The notes below the pieces were generated by a model. It saw nothing but the letters and a program-made list of their open reading frames with translations. It did not search any database and was not told the origin of the DNA. Shown piece after piece: positions 1-13,600 of a DNA stretch of 64,000 bases (the first letter of the stretch is position 1; every line of letters begins with the position of its first letter). The translations under genes were made by a program, and so were the position numbers. The stretch comes from Spongilla lacustris. Its lineage: Eukaryota; Porifera; Demospongiae; Spongillida; Spongillidae. The stretch covers positions 6,906,714 to 6,970,713 of the forward strand of contig OX442419.1 in assembly GCA_949361645.1 (NCBI GenBank), read 5' to 3'.

Positions 1-149
1 TCGTTTGCAAATTCATCATGGTGCACACACAGAAAAAGGCCATTGTAAATTTCAATTCATTTATAATTATTGCATCACACCTTTTATACACATGCAGACA
101 CATGTCTTGTAAGAAGCAGAGATCAATGGATTAGCTACAGTGATGCTGA

Positions 150-1940
150 AGTTACAGTTTTAACCTCCAGTAATTATATATCTTCCAAAGCAGTGCAGGT
201 TGTTAATCTAATAAAATAATATATATCATTATTAAAATAATCATAAATACAGTGATTTCTCACTTACTTGTATCTTTTGTATGGCAGGAAAATGTTTGCC
301 TAGCTCTTTATACATCAGAAATGACAGCAGTAAGTTTGAATTTTGTTGAAATGCATACAATATGTATCACTATTACTAAAGGCAGTTATGATCAAGAATG
401 ATGATGTTACAGCAGATAATACTATCTTGGATTCAGAACTAGTAGGCTGAGGCTCAGTACTGTCTATATGTAATAATGTTTATCATCTTAGTGTTATCCT
501 GGTATACGAAAACATGTAGAAGTTGAGGTACTCAGTATATATTCACTATTACGTACTTATGCCTGAATTTTACACTCTAGTTGAAGCATAAGATTCCTAT
601 GCCTTATTCAATGCTCCAGATTAATATTCAGAAAGAAGACTTGAATATTGTTGCATCTGGAGGATGGCTAGACTCCAAGGTAAGCACTGAAGTTTGTAGT
701 CTTATATTTATATCCACTTATTTAGATTATTTCATCATATTTCCAATTGATAGCTCACAAGGTATGTGCAGAAAAGTGTATTTCGGTTTCTTCGACATTT
801 CAATAACCCATTAGAATGGAACAAAGACAAAGTGTTTTGATCCCACATTTTTGCCTATTTTAAAACTAAGGGATATTCAGATGTAAAGCGGTACAACAAG
901 GTATGCAAAAAAGTGTAAGATTTGTATAAACTTCAAACTTATCTCAACACATATAAGGGACAAAATTTGATGCTCTATGATATTTTGTTATTCCCTGTAC
1001 ACAAGCCACAGCATTGGAGTTTATTGGTAATGTTCAATTATTGAAGCATGCCTTGGCATTAATACATTCCTTTAGGTTGTGCACACTAAACGTTGCATCA
1101 TTGAAAGCATTGATTCCTTACACCAAAATGACACAGATGCAATTAACTGGATTTGGTATGTCTTGCATGTAAAAGTATGTTAAATGGCAATGCTTGACTG
1201 ATTTGGGTTATATCTGAACAGAGAGTTTTCACAACTACCAGATCACCATGACTCATGTTCTAACTGGACTTACAAGGATTCAGTGGTCCATATAGATTAC
1301 AATAAATTTAATTATTGCTTTTTAATTCTTTTGTTGTGTTACAGGGGAGCAACTATCCAAAGCAAAGAAATGTATCTGACTGTGGTGTTTTCATGTGTTT
1401 TGTAAGTTCCTATGCAATAAATATCATAACCTCAGTAAGCCAATGGAATATTTTTAGGCTGCAAGATTAATTCTTGATCAACTGCCACTCTTGCACACTC
1501 AGGTATATTTATTGTTTTGGAATTAGTAGTTCTTAATATCATAAGATATCTGCAGGAGCTGATGGATACATTCCTGCTGCAAATTGTTTATGGGTTATCC
1601 ACGGGAGCCCTACTGCCTGTTGGTATGCTGAACAATCTGTTTAATTATACTTGGTAACTTATGTGTTCTTCAATTATCAGTTACAAACATGCATCACCTT
1701 AGAGCAGAATAACATAGTATATAAAACTGTATGATTGCATAAATTTCATGCTTTTTTTCACAATTTAGGGTGCTGCTGAGGAATGCTTGTGTGATGGAAA
1801 TGTAAATTGTGACCATAAACACCAAGGTTATTTTAGCACTTCATCATTCTACATTTATTTCAGAATGTGATGAAAGCAGTGATGAGTTTCAAATTAGCAA
1901 TGAGAATGGAAATGATGGAGATATCATTGAAAGTGTATAG
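150..1940 (+). pseudogene. Ulp1/SENP-type (C48) cysteine protease gene, probably decayed, 5' end not seen
   Basis: A chain of short exons reads as a Ulp1-family peptidase, which cleaves SUMO-like modifiers. Exons by splice signal and phase: one ending at 198, then 288-329, 492-527, 581-679, 772-900, 958-1026, 1076-1155, 1222-1282, 1345-1401, 1458-1502, 1556 to about 1620, 1769-1826 and 1864-1940 (stop TAG). Catalytic residues are visible: His in PQHWSLL (exon 958), Asp in ESIDSL (exon 1076), and Gln and Cys in YPKQRNVSDCGVFMC (exon 1345). GGWLDSK in exon 581 corresponds to the family's WLND box. Two breaks argue against a working gene: an in-frame TGA at 838-840 inside an otherwise good exon, and a TGA formed across the 1155/1222 junction. 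The C-terminal tail is acidic. Such domains occur both in host SUMO proteases and in transposon-borne genes, and I cannot tell which this was. Confidence 0.6.
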
Positions 1941-1965
1941 GATGCAACAATGATAGTGGTAGCGG

Positions 1966-2103
1966 AGATGGTGGTCCAGATGTCAATGATCTTCTAATGC
2001 CTGACTACACATATGTGCCTGACCCATATGACATATATGCACCAAGATGGGGTAAAGATCTCTACATGAAGAATTTCCCAAAATTGCGAAGGAAGCCATT
2101 GCC
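1966..2103 (+). other. Exon-like open stretch downstream of the Ulp1-type gene
   Basis: After the TAG at 1938-1940 a second frame stays open (DGGPDVNDLLMPDYTYVPD and onward) and ends at a good GTAAGT donor at 2104. It may be an extra exon of the same gene reached by a different splice, or part of another decayed gene. No family recognised. Confidence 0.3.
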
Positions 2104-2269
2104 GTAAGTTACAATGATAGCAATATCTAAATACTTTTCTTCACTTTACAAACAATGCAGACCTAACACAAATAGGAGAGAGGTTATGATCTACTAGGTA
2201 CAGTAATAAACTAAATACAGAATACACAACTTTAGCTGCACAATATATCTAAAAGTGCTGTAGTAGATA

Positions 2270-2860
2270 AGGCAATAGCACAGCACACAACTGACACATG
2301 GGCCTTCCAGGCCTATCTCCCCCACACATGTACATGTACACCCCTCCCAATACTCCCTCATGGCCACACACCTTACACAAGTGTCTTCCAATCCCACACA
2401 ACTAACTTCAACATATATGTACAACACAACTGCCTCCTACACCAACACATCCACAGAACTGCCTCCTAAATTGTATAACAACCACACAAACACTCAACTG
2501 CCCTAAAACTACTCCTACACCCACATACACAAATGCCTCCTACACCCACACAACCTCCTTCTAAACACACCCACTCCCACACAACTGCCCCCTACACTCC
2601 CACACACAACTGCCCCCTACACCCAAAATTGCCTCCTACACCCACTCACACAACTGCCTCCTACACACAAACTTCTACACACACACGCAACTGCCTCATA
2701 CACACTCACACATATCTGCCTCCTACACACACACACAACTGCCCCTATGCCCTCACACACACAACTGCCTGCGCACATTTACACCTGTCTTCTACACACT
2801 CACACACATCTGCCACCACACTCTTAGACACAAACTGCCTCCTACATGAGCTTTCGGTAT
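2270..2860. repeat. Degenerate AC-rich minisatellite, unit about 20 bp
   Basis: Repeated variants of CCTACACCCACACAACTGCC run for nearly 600 bp. They produce a His/Pro/Thr-rich open frame (2533-2934) that is only a by-product of the repeat. Confidence 0.8.
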
Positions 2861-3556
2861 GTTCTATTTTTGCTTTACTTATGGGAGTACAAAATTTTTT
2901 AGGATCAGTAAATTGGGATGAATCAATTAACTAAAACTATAATCGTCTGTGATTTTGTATGATATTACACAAACATCTATATGTCATCTTAGAAAAGCAA
3001 CAATAAAAGCTCATTCATTATTTTGATGGTCAAGAATATATGAACACATGTATGTTTATTAATAATATTAATTATATGCATGGCCACCCATATTGTGCTA
3101 TGTGTCAGAATTTTGCCGGATTTCAGCATCAACGTTAATGTTGATACCATATAATGCTTGATGCTTAGTATTATTGATTGCATATTATATTATGCTAGCT
3201 AATATATACATGGTACAACATGGTATGAAGATTGATATTTCTATCATAGTAACTACATGCATGCATGTATTATATTTTTCATCTTGTTTGGTACCAAGAC
3301 TTGCAACATGCTGCAAATGCAGACTGCCAAAATCATCTGATTCTCTTGTAATAAAGAGTACAGTGTCACCCATATGGGAGGTATTGGTGTCTACATATGT
3401 CACAATGCAATGTGAGCCATATGGTATAAATAATCAAATACTAGTCCAGCAGCCTCATGCAAAATCATGTTTATACATGTATGACGTTGACAAGCACATG
3501 CACATGTTCATGATTACATTATAACATTTGCAAATCACTGTCTATTAGGATAGCTG
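2861..3556. other. No gene seen
   Basis: AT-rich sequence with scattered ACATGT words. Short frames on both strands (2989-3183, 3174-3524) have no splice context or recognisable motif. Confidence 0.5.
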
Positions 3557-3840
3557 TTGGTCTCTGACTTGGTACACCACTCCCACATCTGCCACCACTG
3601 TGGAGGTCATGTTGATGCCCTCACACATGTATCTGATGCCACGAGGGAAGCTGGAGCTGTAGCTACAGCTGCTGAAGCCAGAGAGGGAGAAATATGCTCT
3701 GCTGTGCAGATCACACCATTATGTTCCTATTGCAATTGAGACCTCTGGTGCCCTTGGCCCTGATGCTCTGTTTGCTCACTGATATTAGCAGGCATCAGCA
3801 GAGCATCACACATGACCACCAGTCCATCTTATTCAGTCAT
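3557..3840 (+). pseudogene. Retroelement polyprotein C-terminal fragment
   Basis: One frame gives SDATREAGAVATAAEA, and a shifted frame downstream (about 3708-3765) gives HHYVPIAIETSGALGPDAL, then, after another shift, LLTDISRHQQS. This is the tail layout (AG-A-A-E, then PVA-ET-G--GP---LLTDIGRR) common in reverse transcriptase-bearing retroelement proteins of sponges and cnidarians. Two frameshifts within 250 bp show it is dead. A related tail lies at 46935-47250. The exact retroelement class is not resolved. Confidence 0.55.
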
Positions 3841-4629
3841 ACAGTGTACCTATTACAATGCTAGGCTAGTCTAGTGCTTAGGTTTCATATATGAAGCCTA
3901 GAAGCTCATGCAGGCTTGAAAACATAAAAGTAGTAGCTGTTGAAATGGAAGTTCTCCATCACTCAATGACTAATCATCATTCAATATGTACACAGGCGAG
4001 CAAATCTGAACAATCAAACAACACTATTAAATGTAGGTAGAGATATCTAAATAGCGTTCTTAAGCCAAGTTAGATGGCAATGCAACAATTACTAGGGCTT
4101 TTACACTATGAAAGGTTAAATACATGTGTATGTACAGACTTTGTACGAGACAAGTCAATGGGGCTGCTTTAACACTCCTGAGTAAATTTCAGCTTGCCCA
4201 AGTAGTTTTCGTGCACATAATGGTCATTTCATAGCTGTATGTGCTTCATTATGTGCAAAAGAACGAAATAGTAAGAAATTAAGTTTACAATGGAACGAGA
4301 GCAAATATTGCATGGCGGGTACATGGTGGTAATGAGTAATCAAGTAAAATTAAATTTTAAAAAGTAAAAAACTGATCGATGCTAAGACAATAATACTGAG
4401 AGCAGTCTCTCCTACGTGTACATGTACTTCTTGCAACAGGGATCGGTCAAGCATCAACAGGTTTCACCTTTGGACACTTCCATTCTTCCACGCAATTATG
4501 GTATGTGTACAGGCCCAATTACTGCTTATAACAAACACATGATGGTTACAAGATAGTATGGAAAAGAAAGAATTACAAATTCACACACTTTTGACACCAC
4601 AGAAAATGTTTTTCGCAAAGGAGAGTCCT
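3841..4629. other. No gene seen; 3' flank of PEX16
   Basis: This stretch should hold the PEX16 3' UTR on the minus strand. I did not find a convincing AATAAA. No other feature stands out. Confidence 0.4.
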
Positions 4630-7600
4630 TCATGTCATCCAGTTGTATGAGTAGATGTGTTGCCACACTGGAAGGTAGGCCAACAGAGGATCTATGTGCA
4701 CAAAGAGCAGCCAAAATAAAATTTGCAAATGGTAAGCCATTTAACCCAATACCGGCTAAATGGCAAATACTGTCAACACCCTCCCAGCGGAATAAATCCT
4801 TAACCATTCACCCTTGATCTGTGAAGGGCAAATTGCATTGCAAGTACATACCACAGTTGGCACAATTAGTGAGATTTAAAAGTTGATGAGTCGTATATAT
4901 TGTACATTTCCTTTGCTGCTGTTGCTCCTGTAGCTATAATGAACAGCTCATAACTGGCTAGACTAACTTGCCGTAAATGGTTAGATGGCTTCAGCTATGA
5001 ATGAATTAATTTGAGTACTTTTAGCAAATGATTTAGGTCATACAAAAATGACTTGATTTACAGTGTGTGTCTTCACAGCCTTTAAACACTTGTTAGAACA
5101 ACTTTTGCACATGAATGCAGCAAATTGGTTAATGAAGCATGACAATATGGATGGACATTTTGAAAGCAGGTTTGGAATGACCACAAAAGAATTCTACTTT
5201 CTTTCTTCATAACCTACGCCCTTTTTCATCCAATTTTGATAATAGGAATACTTCTAGATGGTCTGTTACAAAGAAAGCTTCGTCTTGGTTACAGATGCCA
5301 CAAATGAAATATAAATTAATGAAATCCATACATATTATGTATAATTAATGACAGCAAGTGAAGGGTTAATTTAAATGGAGGTGTATAGTCATGAAGACGC
5401 ATCCTGCTGCCAAAACTAATACTTTTAATGGGCAAGTTATACAGTTGTTTCAAAATCAGGGTAAATTACATTGGTATGGAATACTTCCAAGTTGTTCGTT
5501 ATGCCATGTTAGCACTCAATTTTTGGCGTCATTCGCTGGGAACGGATAATACTTAACGTGCCTTTTGGTGTCAAACTCCTGGAATGATTAGAAGGTCTCA
5601 TTCAAACCTCATGTACTGAATGTGTAGACACATTAACACACGGATCTATATATATTTGGAAAGCTTGTACATGTAACTCAGGACTAATACAACATATTTT
5701 AAAATTATGAACTTAAGGGTTTATTACAAGTAACCTTCCAAGGTGCATTAAATCACACACACACATTTTAGTTATGTAAATTTAGTGTTTAATGTCAGTG
5801 TACCAGCTTTGTCTGTCCCGAAGTGAGTTGTTAGCCATTCACATTTTCAGAAAACCCTCTCATTCAGAGATGCATAGTTTTAAAGATACATGTAGATATA
5901 CTCTGTGATTGTTAGAACAAGATTCATTTTGAGCGTTAACCACTGACCTGCTCAGATTGGTCAGAGCAAATGCAAACATGCTCTCAAGATCACGATTTGT
6001 AATGTATCCGCTGTACATGTGGCAGCAGGTATAATACATGATTTGTATAAATATCAATAATAAGTGACCTGCATTTAATGTGTAGAGTACAGTATTGTAG
6101 CAGTTGCGAGCGAGTTGAGCGTGAGTCGAGTGCGAGTGTGAACTTGTGGGTGGACAGCACTGTATGCTATGCTTACCCACGCCATAGATTTATTCATTTC
6201 ACAAATGTATGTAACTCTACCAAATTTCACGAACCAAGAACGTTTCGATCACATCCTAAGCATAAACACATCGTGTAACATTCAAAGCACAAAATTCTTC
6301 TTATCCGCCATCGTCTTCATCTCCACCTTTTTTCTTTTACCAAACAACCCTCTTAAGGTCGTTAAATATGACATAACTGAACTTTCCTGCTCAAAAGCTG
6401 CAACTTTTAAGTTTTCAAGACTTAGTTTCTACGCGTCCTATACAAAATCTATAAGCGCTAGACTACCCTAGCATGGTAATAGGTATGACTACTTTATTAA
6501 AAAACAGTGATTTGGATAATGTAATCATGAACATTCTAGTCGACATGTTTTCTTGTGTGGGCTGCTGTAACCTCCCTGAGTAGATAATCTGAGCATGTGG
6601 ATGGTGCATAACTGCTGTACAGTAGCGGCCAAAATAAAACTATGGTTACATTAAACAGTTCCTTACTCAATTTCTTCAAGGTTTCACGGCGTCATGGTTT
6701 TAGCAAGCTTAAGTAAACCCTATTTAAACAGAGTTAACACATATGAAAGCATGAAAAAGATCGTCATATATTCTTTTTATAAGAAGACTGCATAGTGCAA
6801 CCGTCGTCGCACTAAAATGAAACGTGACTTTTATTTTGGCCGCTACTGTAAGTTCTTACGTTATGTTTAAAAATGCCATGTTTTAAAAACGCTCTGCTAC
6901 AGTGCCGTCCACCCACAAGTTCACACTCGCACGCGACTCGATCGAGTGCAATAATGACTTGCACGCCATAACTCAAAGCAAAACAGCTGGAACAAAAACA
7001 TTTACTATTAATAGCTTGAAACTAACGTAATCATCTGTAGCAATGCCATTAATCGATATTTGAGTGACGCTCGCAACAGCGCTTGTATCGAGGGCTAATT
7101 GCACTCACACGCTACTCGCGCGCGACACGCAATAAACTCGCGTGCGAGTGTGAATTTGTTGGTGGACGGCACTGTAATTCCATGTATACTTTTTTGTGAC
7201 CGCTACTGTAGTTTCAATCTTTATTGCTACCAGCAAAGGTTAGTTTCGTGTTTTGTTCAAGTCACTAGACCAAGAAAACAAGAAACCTTGTACTTTACAA
7301 ATTTCTCATACCCAAACCCATTGTCTACAAATAGGGCATGAAACTGGTATACATGTACATGTAGATAATGCTCACAATGTCAAGTGTCCCCAGACCACAT
7401 GCATTGTTATACAATCCTTTCGTAACCACAATCTGAATCTAAGCTTACAAATTAAGCATGACAGATGCAGTGCATATCCAGAATCAATAATGGGCCGCTT
7501 TCAGGATTACAAATTCTGAGTCAGTAGGAGATGCAGGAGAAAGGAGCTAGAACCATGATACTAGCACAATCCAGGGCCCATGTTATGGCAGATGATGTGT

Positions 7601-10600
7601 ACACTGTATGAGTAAATTATGAGAAAGTGGTACGCTTACCAATGCCATAGTGAGCCAGAGGGATGGTACTTGAGACGTACTTCAAAAATCGCATCAGGAT
7701 GTCCCTGGAAGTCATTACACAGTAATTGTACATGTAGTACAATAAAAACAATAATCCAATAGAACACATACATATGTAATTGGGCTGTACTTGTAATAGC
7801 AAAGCTCTTTCTTGTGAACAGTAATGAATTATTTCTTGCTACAGTAATGAATTATTATGGGCAAATGTGGCCAAGAAGAAATCAAAGAAGTTGGCCCAGG
7901 TACCTGTCACTAATAGCACAGAACTGTACATGCACATTAACTTCATACAGAGTAAGTTATATATAACGATTATGAAAACATTGCAAATACAAGTATACTA
8001 TACTGGGAATGCCTGTGACCAAAAAGTTGCAGAGTTTACAAATACATTGTGCATGTACATCAGATATGGTACTATACACTATAAATAATCCTTGAATATT
8101 AAACGAGAAAATGTTCAATCAGTTCAATCAATCTTTTCGGTGTTCAGCACATTCAAACTGCGAGGTATGCAGCATTTGGCTTCCCCAAAGAATCACTCAC
8201 TTCTAAGCTCAACCCATTGTGTATAATGGTTTGTTTTTTTTCGAAGTGCAGGTCAGCTTAATATGCTATTTAAAAAGTATGTGGTGTTTAATCAATTCTG
8301 AAATCAGGACCTAAGTTTTTTTTTCATCTTTCTTCAGATTCACTTGATCAATATGTGGCATATGCCACATGACAACTTTAAATGGATCCTATACATTGTA
8401 GATCATTGGTCTAGATTTAACTTGGCCATTCATTAAGGTCAAAAATGGCTAAGGAAGTTGCCAATGCATTGAAGAAGGTGCTATCAAATATATTAAGGCA
8501 AGGGTAAAATGGCAATAATTTAATTATTTTTAATGAACCAATTTACCTATAATTTGTGTTGAAGGCCATCATTTCAAATACAATAGTAAACTGTGAAATC
8601 ACTATTTTCATCGCTACAATGTGCATATGCGCATGTGCTGTATGTGGTTGTAATCTTGTGTGCATCTGCAAGACCAGTAAATGAGTACACACGTACCTCT
8701 ACCAACTACCTTTGGTTCTAAACAATGCTACATTTACATGCAAAAATATGTACTATATTTTTGTTGATTGGAGTTAAGGGAATTTAACAACTTGGATAAA
8801 ACCTACACATAGGACCCGGTACCTATTCCTTCCAACCTCAACCTCAAAATGGATTCTACAGTATTCGACTACTAGAAACCCATTGGCACACCCTCTGGCA
8901 AAGGCTATATACATATGTATGTTTAACTTATGGTTCTATGCGGCTACCTCGACAGCTGCACGTAATCATTCAGATTCCCAAAATGCACTGGTGATTCACT
9001 GCCAAAACAAAAGCTACAATAGCTGTTCTTCTAAACAACACCAAAAACTGAAACTAGTCCATAAAGAATGCTTAATTTTCTAGTGTTTGTTTAGTGTATT
9101 TTCATAGTCACTAATCTTAGTGACTATGAAATACATGTACACTAAACAAACAATAAAAAGAATTGAGGGAAGGTGAAAGATGGCTGTCAGCATTTGAACT
9201 GGTGCCCCAGCAGAGAGCATGAGAATCCCACACATCTGATCAGCTAAATACCCTATTGGTGTTAGCATCTACCCAACCTAAAAGCCTGGTGAAAAATGTT
9301 ACTTTTTGATACAACAAAACTGATCACAAATTGATCAGTTATTAAACCCAATAAACCAATTCTTATAAAATTCATCACTGCTATGTATGCCAACATAGCA
9401 TCCATAAATGTATACAAAAAAATACCTAAATATAGACAACAATGGTCAAGCAATTCTACTCTAAACAGGTCCAAGTTGCCACAAAAATTGATTATTCAGA
9501 GGGTTGTAAACAGTACAACATGTGGTATGCATATACATGTAAAGTGATTTTACGTTGTTTTTTTTTAATACATGAGAAAGTGATGTTAGAATGTGATTTA
9601 GGCGGTACAAATTTTCCTAGAATGACACTATGTGATGCAATACGCACATGCCCCGTACAATAGCAGAAAATAAAAGCCCGTGCCTTAATCTACCTGAGTT
9701 CCCAATATTTGGACTCCCTAGCATAAGTTATAGGTACATGTACATGTATTGAAATATCCAAAATGTATTTAATTATGCTTCTGCTGCCTTATACATTTTA
9801 TAAATTACCATTCATTTTTACTAAAGGACTGTATTTTGGCATGCAATGAAACAGTTGCACAACACTGAAGTGCACAATGCAACAAAATACACAACATTTG
9901 AACTTGTTTTTGGTAAAGCTCTTAGATCAGCTGTAATGCCTGGTAGAGGGAATTGAATAGAGGAAAGATGAAATTGATCTACAAGTGTAATAACCTGTGA
10001 TCACTGAAGTGGACAATATTGATGATGTAGTGTGCTGTAATGGATCACCTAACTACAGTATGCCATTTACACCAAGAAAATTGAGCAGCTCATTGAAGCA
10101 AATACAGTCAAAATGACCTTGGCTTTGATTTAGATGCACAATAGAGGCATCCAATTCAACCAACAACCATACATGTACATTGAAACCAGATTTCATAACT
10201 TCTTCGGATAAGACAGAAAAAAGGGATTATTTGGATGCTCAAGCTGAAAGTGGCCACAGTGCTCCAAATTAAAATCTTTTGATGTTATGTAAACTGCAAA
10301 CTTTGTGAAATATATTAACCCTTTGCCCGCCACGGGCATATATATATGCCCTCCTAGGTAGACCGCCACGGGCATATATATATACATTTGCGGGTGGCGC
10401 CTTTTCGTGCACTGGTTTTACGCATCTATACCCCGGTAACTAAAAGCGTGTCAGGATTTCGTTCGAACGTATCTGATAATAGTTGTCTCACGCGTCAGCA
10501 AGCGCGGAAAGCCTGCTGCTACGGTTCGTTGGTGTGGTTGGTCCATCGCATGAGCAGACGGGCAAGCGTGCTTCATTCAATGTAGCGGATGAAATTAGTA

Positions 10601-13600
10601 TGCTCAACGACCCTATGAACGATGTAGAGTTGAGCGATGATGAGCATGTGAACATGGAGTCCTGTGAAGACTTAGTCACATGCGATGAGATAATTCATCA
10701 TTTCGATGACTCCAGCCCACACTCGCCACACAGCTACCACCCACCTACAACTACAACCCACACAACCACATCATATGATACACCACAAGGGCCTGCATGC
10801 ACTGTTCTGTGCTTGACTTCTTCAAGATCAATGATGAAATGCTGCCAGGTATTGCAGAGCAAACAAATCTTTGTGTTATCAGCAGTCCCACGCCTGCATC
10901 AATGTGGAAGCAGGTACCTCACGATGCTGCAGAAGTGAGAAAATTTATTGCAACAACAATTGTGATGGGCCTAGTAGTACTGTACCATATAGTACGTTCC
11001 CTTGCATCACATCCATGTTCCCTTCTTATATAATACCCATGTTCCCTCCTCACACCACACCCATCATCCCTCCTTACATCACAACCATATTCCCCCCTTG
11101 CGCCAGAACCATGTTCACTCCTTGCACCAGAACCATATTTCCCCCTTGCACCAGAACCATATTCACCCCTTGCACCAGAACCATATTCACCCCTTGCACC
11201 AGAACCATATTCCCCCCTTGCACCAGAACCATATCCCCCCCTTGCACCAGAACCATGTTCACTCCTTGCATCACAAACATATTCCCCCCTTGCGCCAGAA
11301 CCATATTCCCCCCTTGCACCAGAACCATATCCCCCCCTTGCACCAGAACCATGTTCACTCCTTGCATCACAAACATATTCCCCCCTTGCACCAGAACCAT
11401 ATTCCCCCCTTGCACCAGAACCATATCCCCCCCTTGCACCAGAACCATGTTCACTCCTTGCATCACAAACATATTCCCCCCCTGCGCCAGAACCTTTCAT
11501 CACAACCATATTCACCCCTTGCACCAGAACCATGTTCACCCCTTGCGCCAGAACCATGTTCACCCCTTGCGCCAGAACCATGTTCACCCCTTGCACCAGA
11601 ACCATATTCCCCCTTGCATCACAACCATATTCCACCCTTGCACCAGAACCATGTTCACTCCTTGCATCACAAGCATATCCCCCCCTTGCACCAGAAACAT
11701 GTTCACTCCTTGCATCACAACCATATTCCCCCCTTGCACCAGAACCATGTTCACTCCTTGCATCACAAGCATATGTTCACTCCTTGCATCACAACCATAT
11801 TCACCCCTTGCACCAGAACCATGTTCACCCCTTGCGCCAGAACCATGTTCACCCCTTGCGCCAGAACCATGTTCACCCCTTGTGCCAGAACCATGTTCAC
11901 TCCTTGCATCACAACCATATTCCCCCCTTGCACCAGAACCATGTTCACTCCCTGCAACACAAGCATATTCCCCCCTTGCTCCAGAACCATGTTCACTCCT
12001 TGCATCACAACCATATTCCCCCCTTGCGCCAGAACCATGTTCACTCCTTGCATCACAACCATATTCCCCCTTGCACAAGAACCATGTTCACTCCTTGCAT
12101 CACAAGCATATTCCCCCCTTGCTCCAGAACCATGTTCACTCCTTGCATCACAACCATATTCCCCCCTTGCGCCAGAACCATGTTCACTCCTTTCATCACA
12201 ACCATATTCACCCCTTGCACCAGAACCATGTTCACCCCTTGCGCCAGAACCATGTTCACCCCTTGCGCCAGAACCACGTTCACTCCTTGCATCACAACCA
12301 TATTCCACCCTTGTGCCAGAACCATGTTCACCCCTTGCATCACAACCATGTTCACCCCTTGCATCACAACCATGTTCACCCCTTGCATCACAACCATGTT
12401 CACCCCTTGCATCACAACCATATTCCCCCCTTGCACCAGAACCATGTTCACCCCTTGCGCCTGAACCATGTTCACCCCTTGCGCCTGAACCATGTTCACC
12501 CCTTGCGCCTGAACCATGTTCACCCCTTGCGCCTGAACCATGTTCACCCCTTGCGCCTGAACCATGTTCACCCCTTGCGCCTGAACCATGTTCACCCCTT
12601 GAACCATGTTCACCCACCAGAACCATGTTCACCCCTTGCATCACAACCATATTCCCCCCTTGCACCAGAACCATGTTCACCCCTTGCATCACAAGCATGT
12701 TCCCCCCTTGCGCCAGAACCATGTTCACCCCTTGCATCACAACCATATTCCCCCCTTGCACCAGAACCATGTTCACCCCTTGCATCACAACCATATTCCC
12801 CCATTTGCACCAGAACCATATTCACCCCTTGTGTCAGAACCACGTTCACCCCTTGCATCACAACCATATTCCACCCTTGCGCCAGAACCATGTTCACCCC
12901 TTGCATCACAACCATGTTCACCCCTTGCATCACAACCATATTTGCCCCTTGCACCAGAACCATGTTCACCCCTTGCGCCAGAACCATATTCCCCCCTTGC
13001 GCCAGAACCATGTTCACCCCTTGCATCACAACCATGTTCACCCCTTGCATCACAACCATGTTCACCCCTTGCATCACAACCATATTCCCACCTTGCACCA
13101 GAACCATGTTCATCCCTTGCATCACAACCATATTTGCCCCTTGCACCAGAACAATGTTCACCCCGTGCGCCAGAAACATCCTCACCCCTTGCGCCAGAAA
13201 CATGTTCACCCCTTGCGCCAGAAACATGTTCACCCCTTGCGCCAGAAACATGTTCACCCCTTGCGCCAGAAACATGTTCACCCCTTGCGCCAGAAACATG
13301 TTCACCCCTTGCGCCAGAAACATGTTCACCCCTTGCGCCAGAAACATGTTCACCCCTTGCGCCAGAAACATGTTCACCCCTTGCGCCAGAAACATGTTCA
13401 CCCCTTGCATAGCAACCAAGTTCTCCCCTTGCATCTCAACTATGCTCAAACTAACACCACTCCCATCTTCCCTCCTCACACCACACCCATACTTAGGTGC
13501 CTTCCATACTTCACTATTATTTTTACCCTATAGACTACAATGGTAGGTAAAATAACAACCGTACGATTTGTAACACTTCATATACAACTTACTATTCCTT

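Noticed and set aside
2533..2934. 133-codon Pro/Thr/His frame
   Set aside because: Produced by an AC-rich minisatellite; no splice or promoter context.
4526..4807. 93-codon minus-strand frame as a separate gene
   Set aside because: The same DNA in another frame is the last PEX16 exon (4630-4691), which has the conserved C-terminus.
10871..13546. Open frames of up to 891 codons on both strands
   Set aside because: They are by-products of a 24-bp tandem repeat without stops. Overlapping frames on both strands are equally open, and the only protein-like part at the left is a piggyBac remnant.
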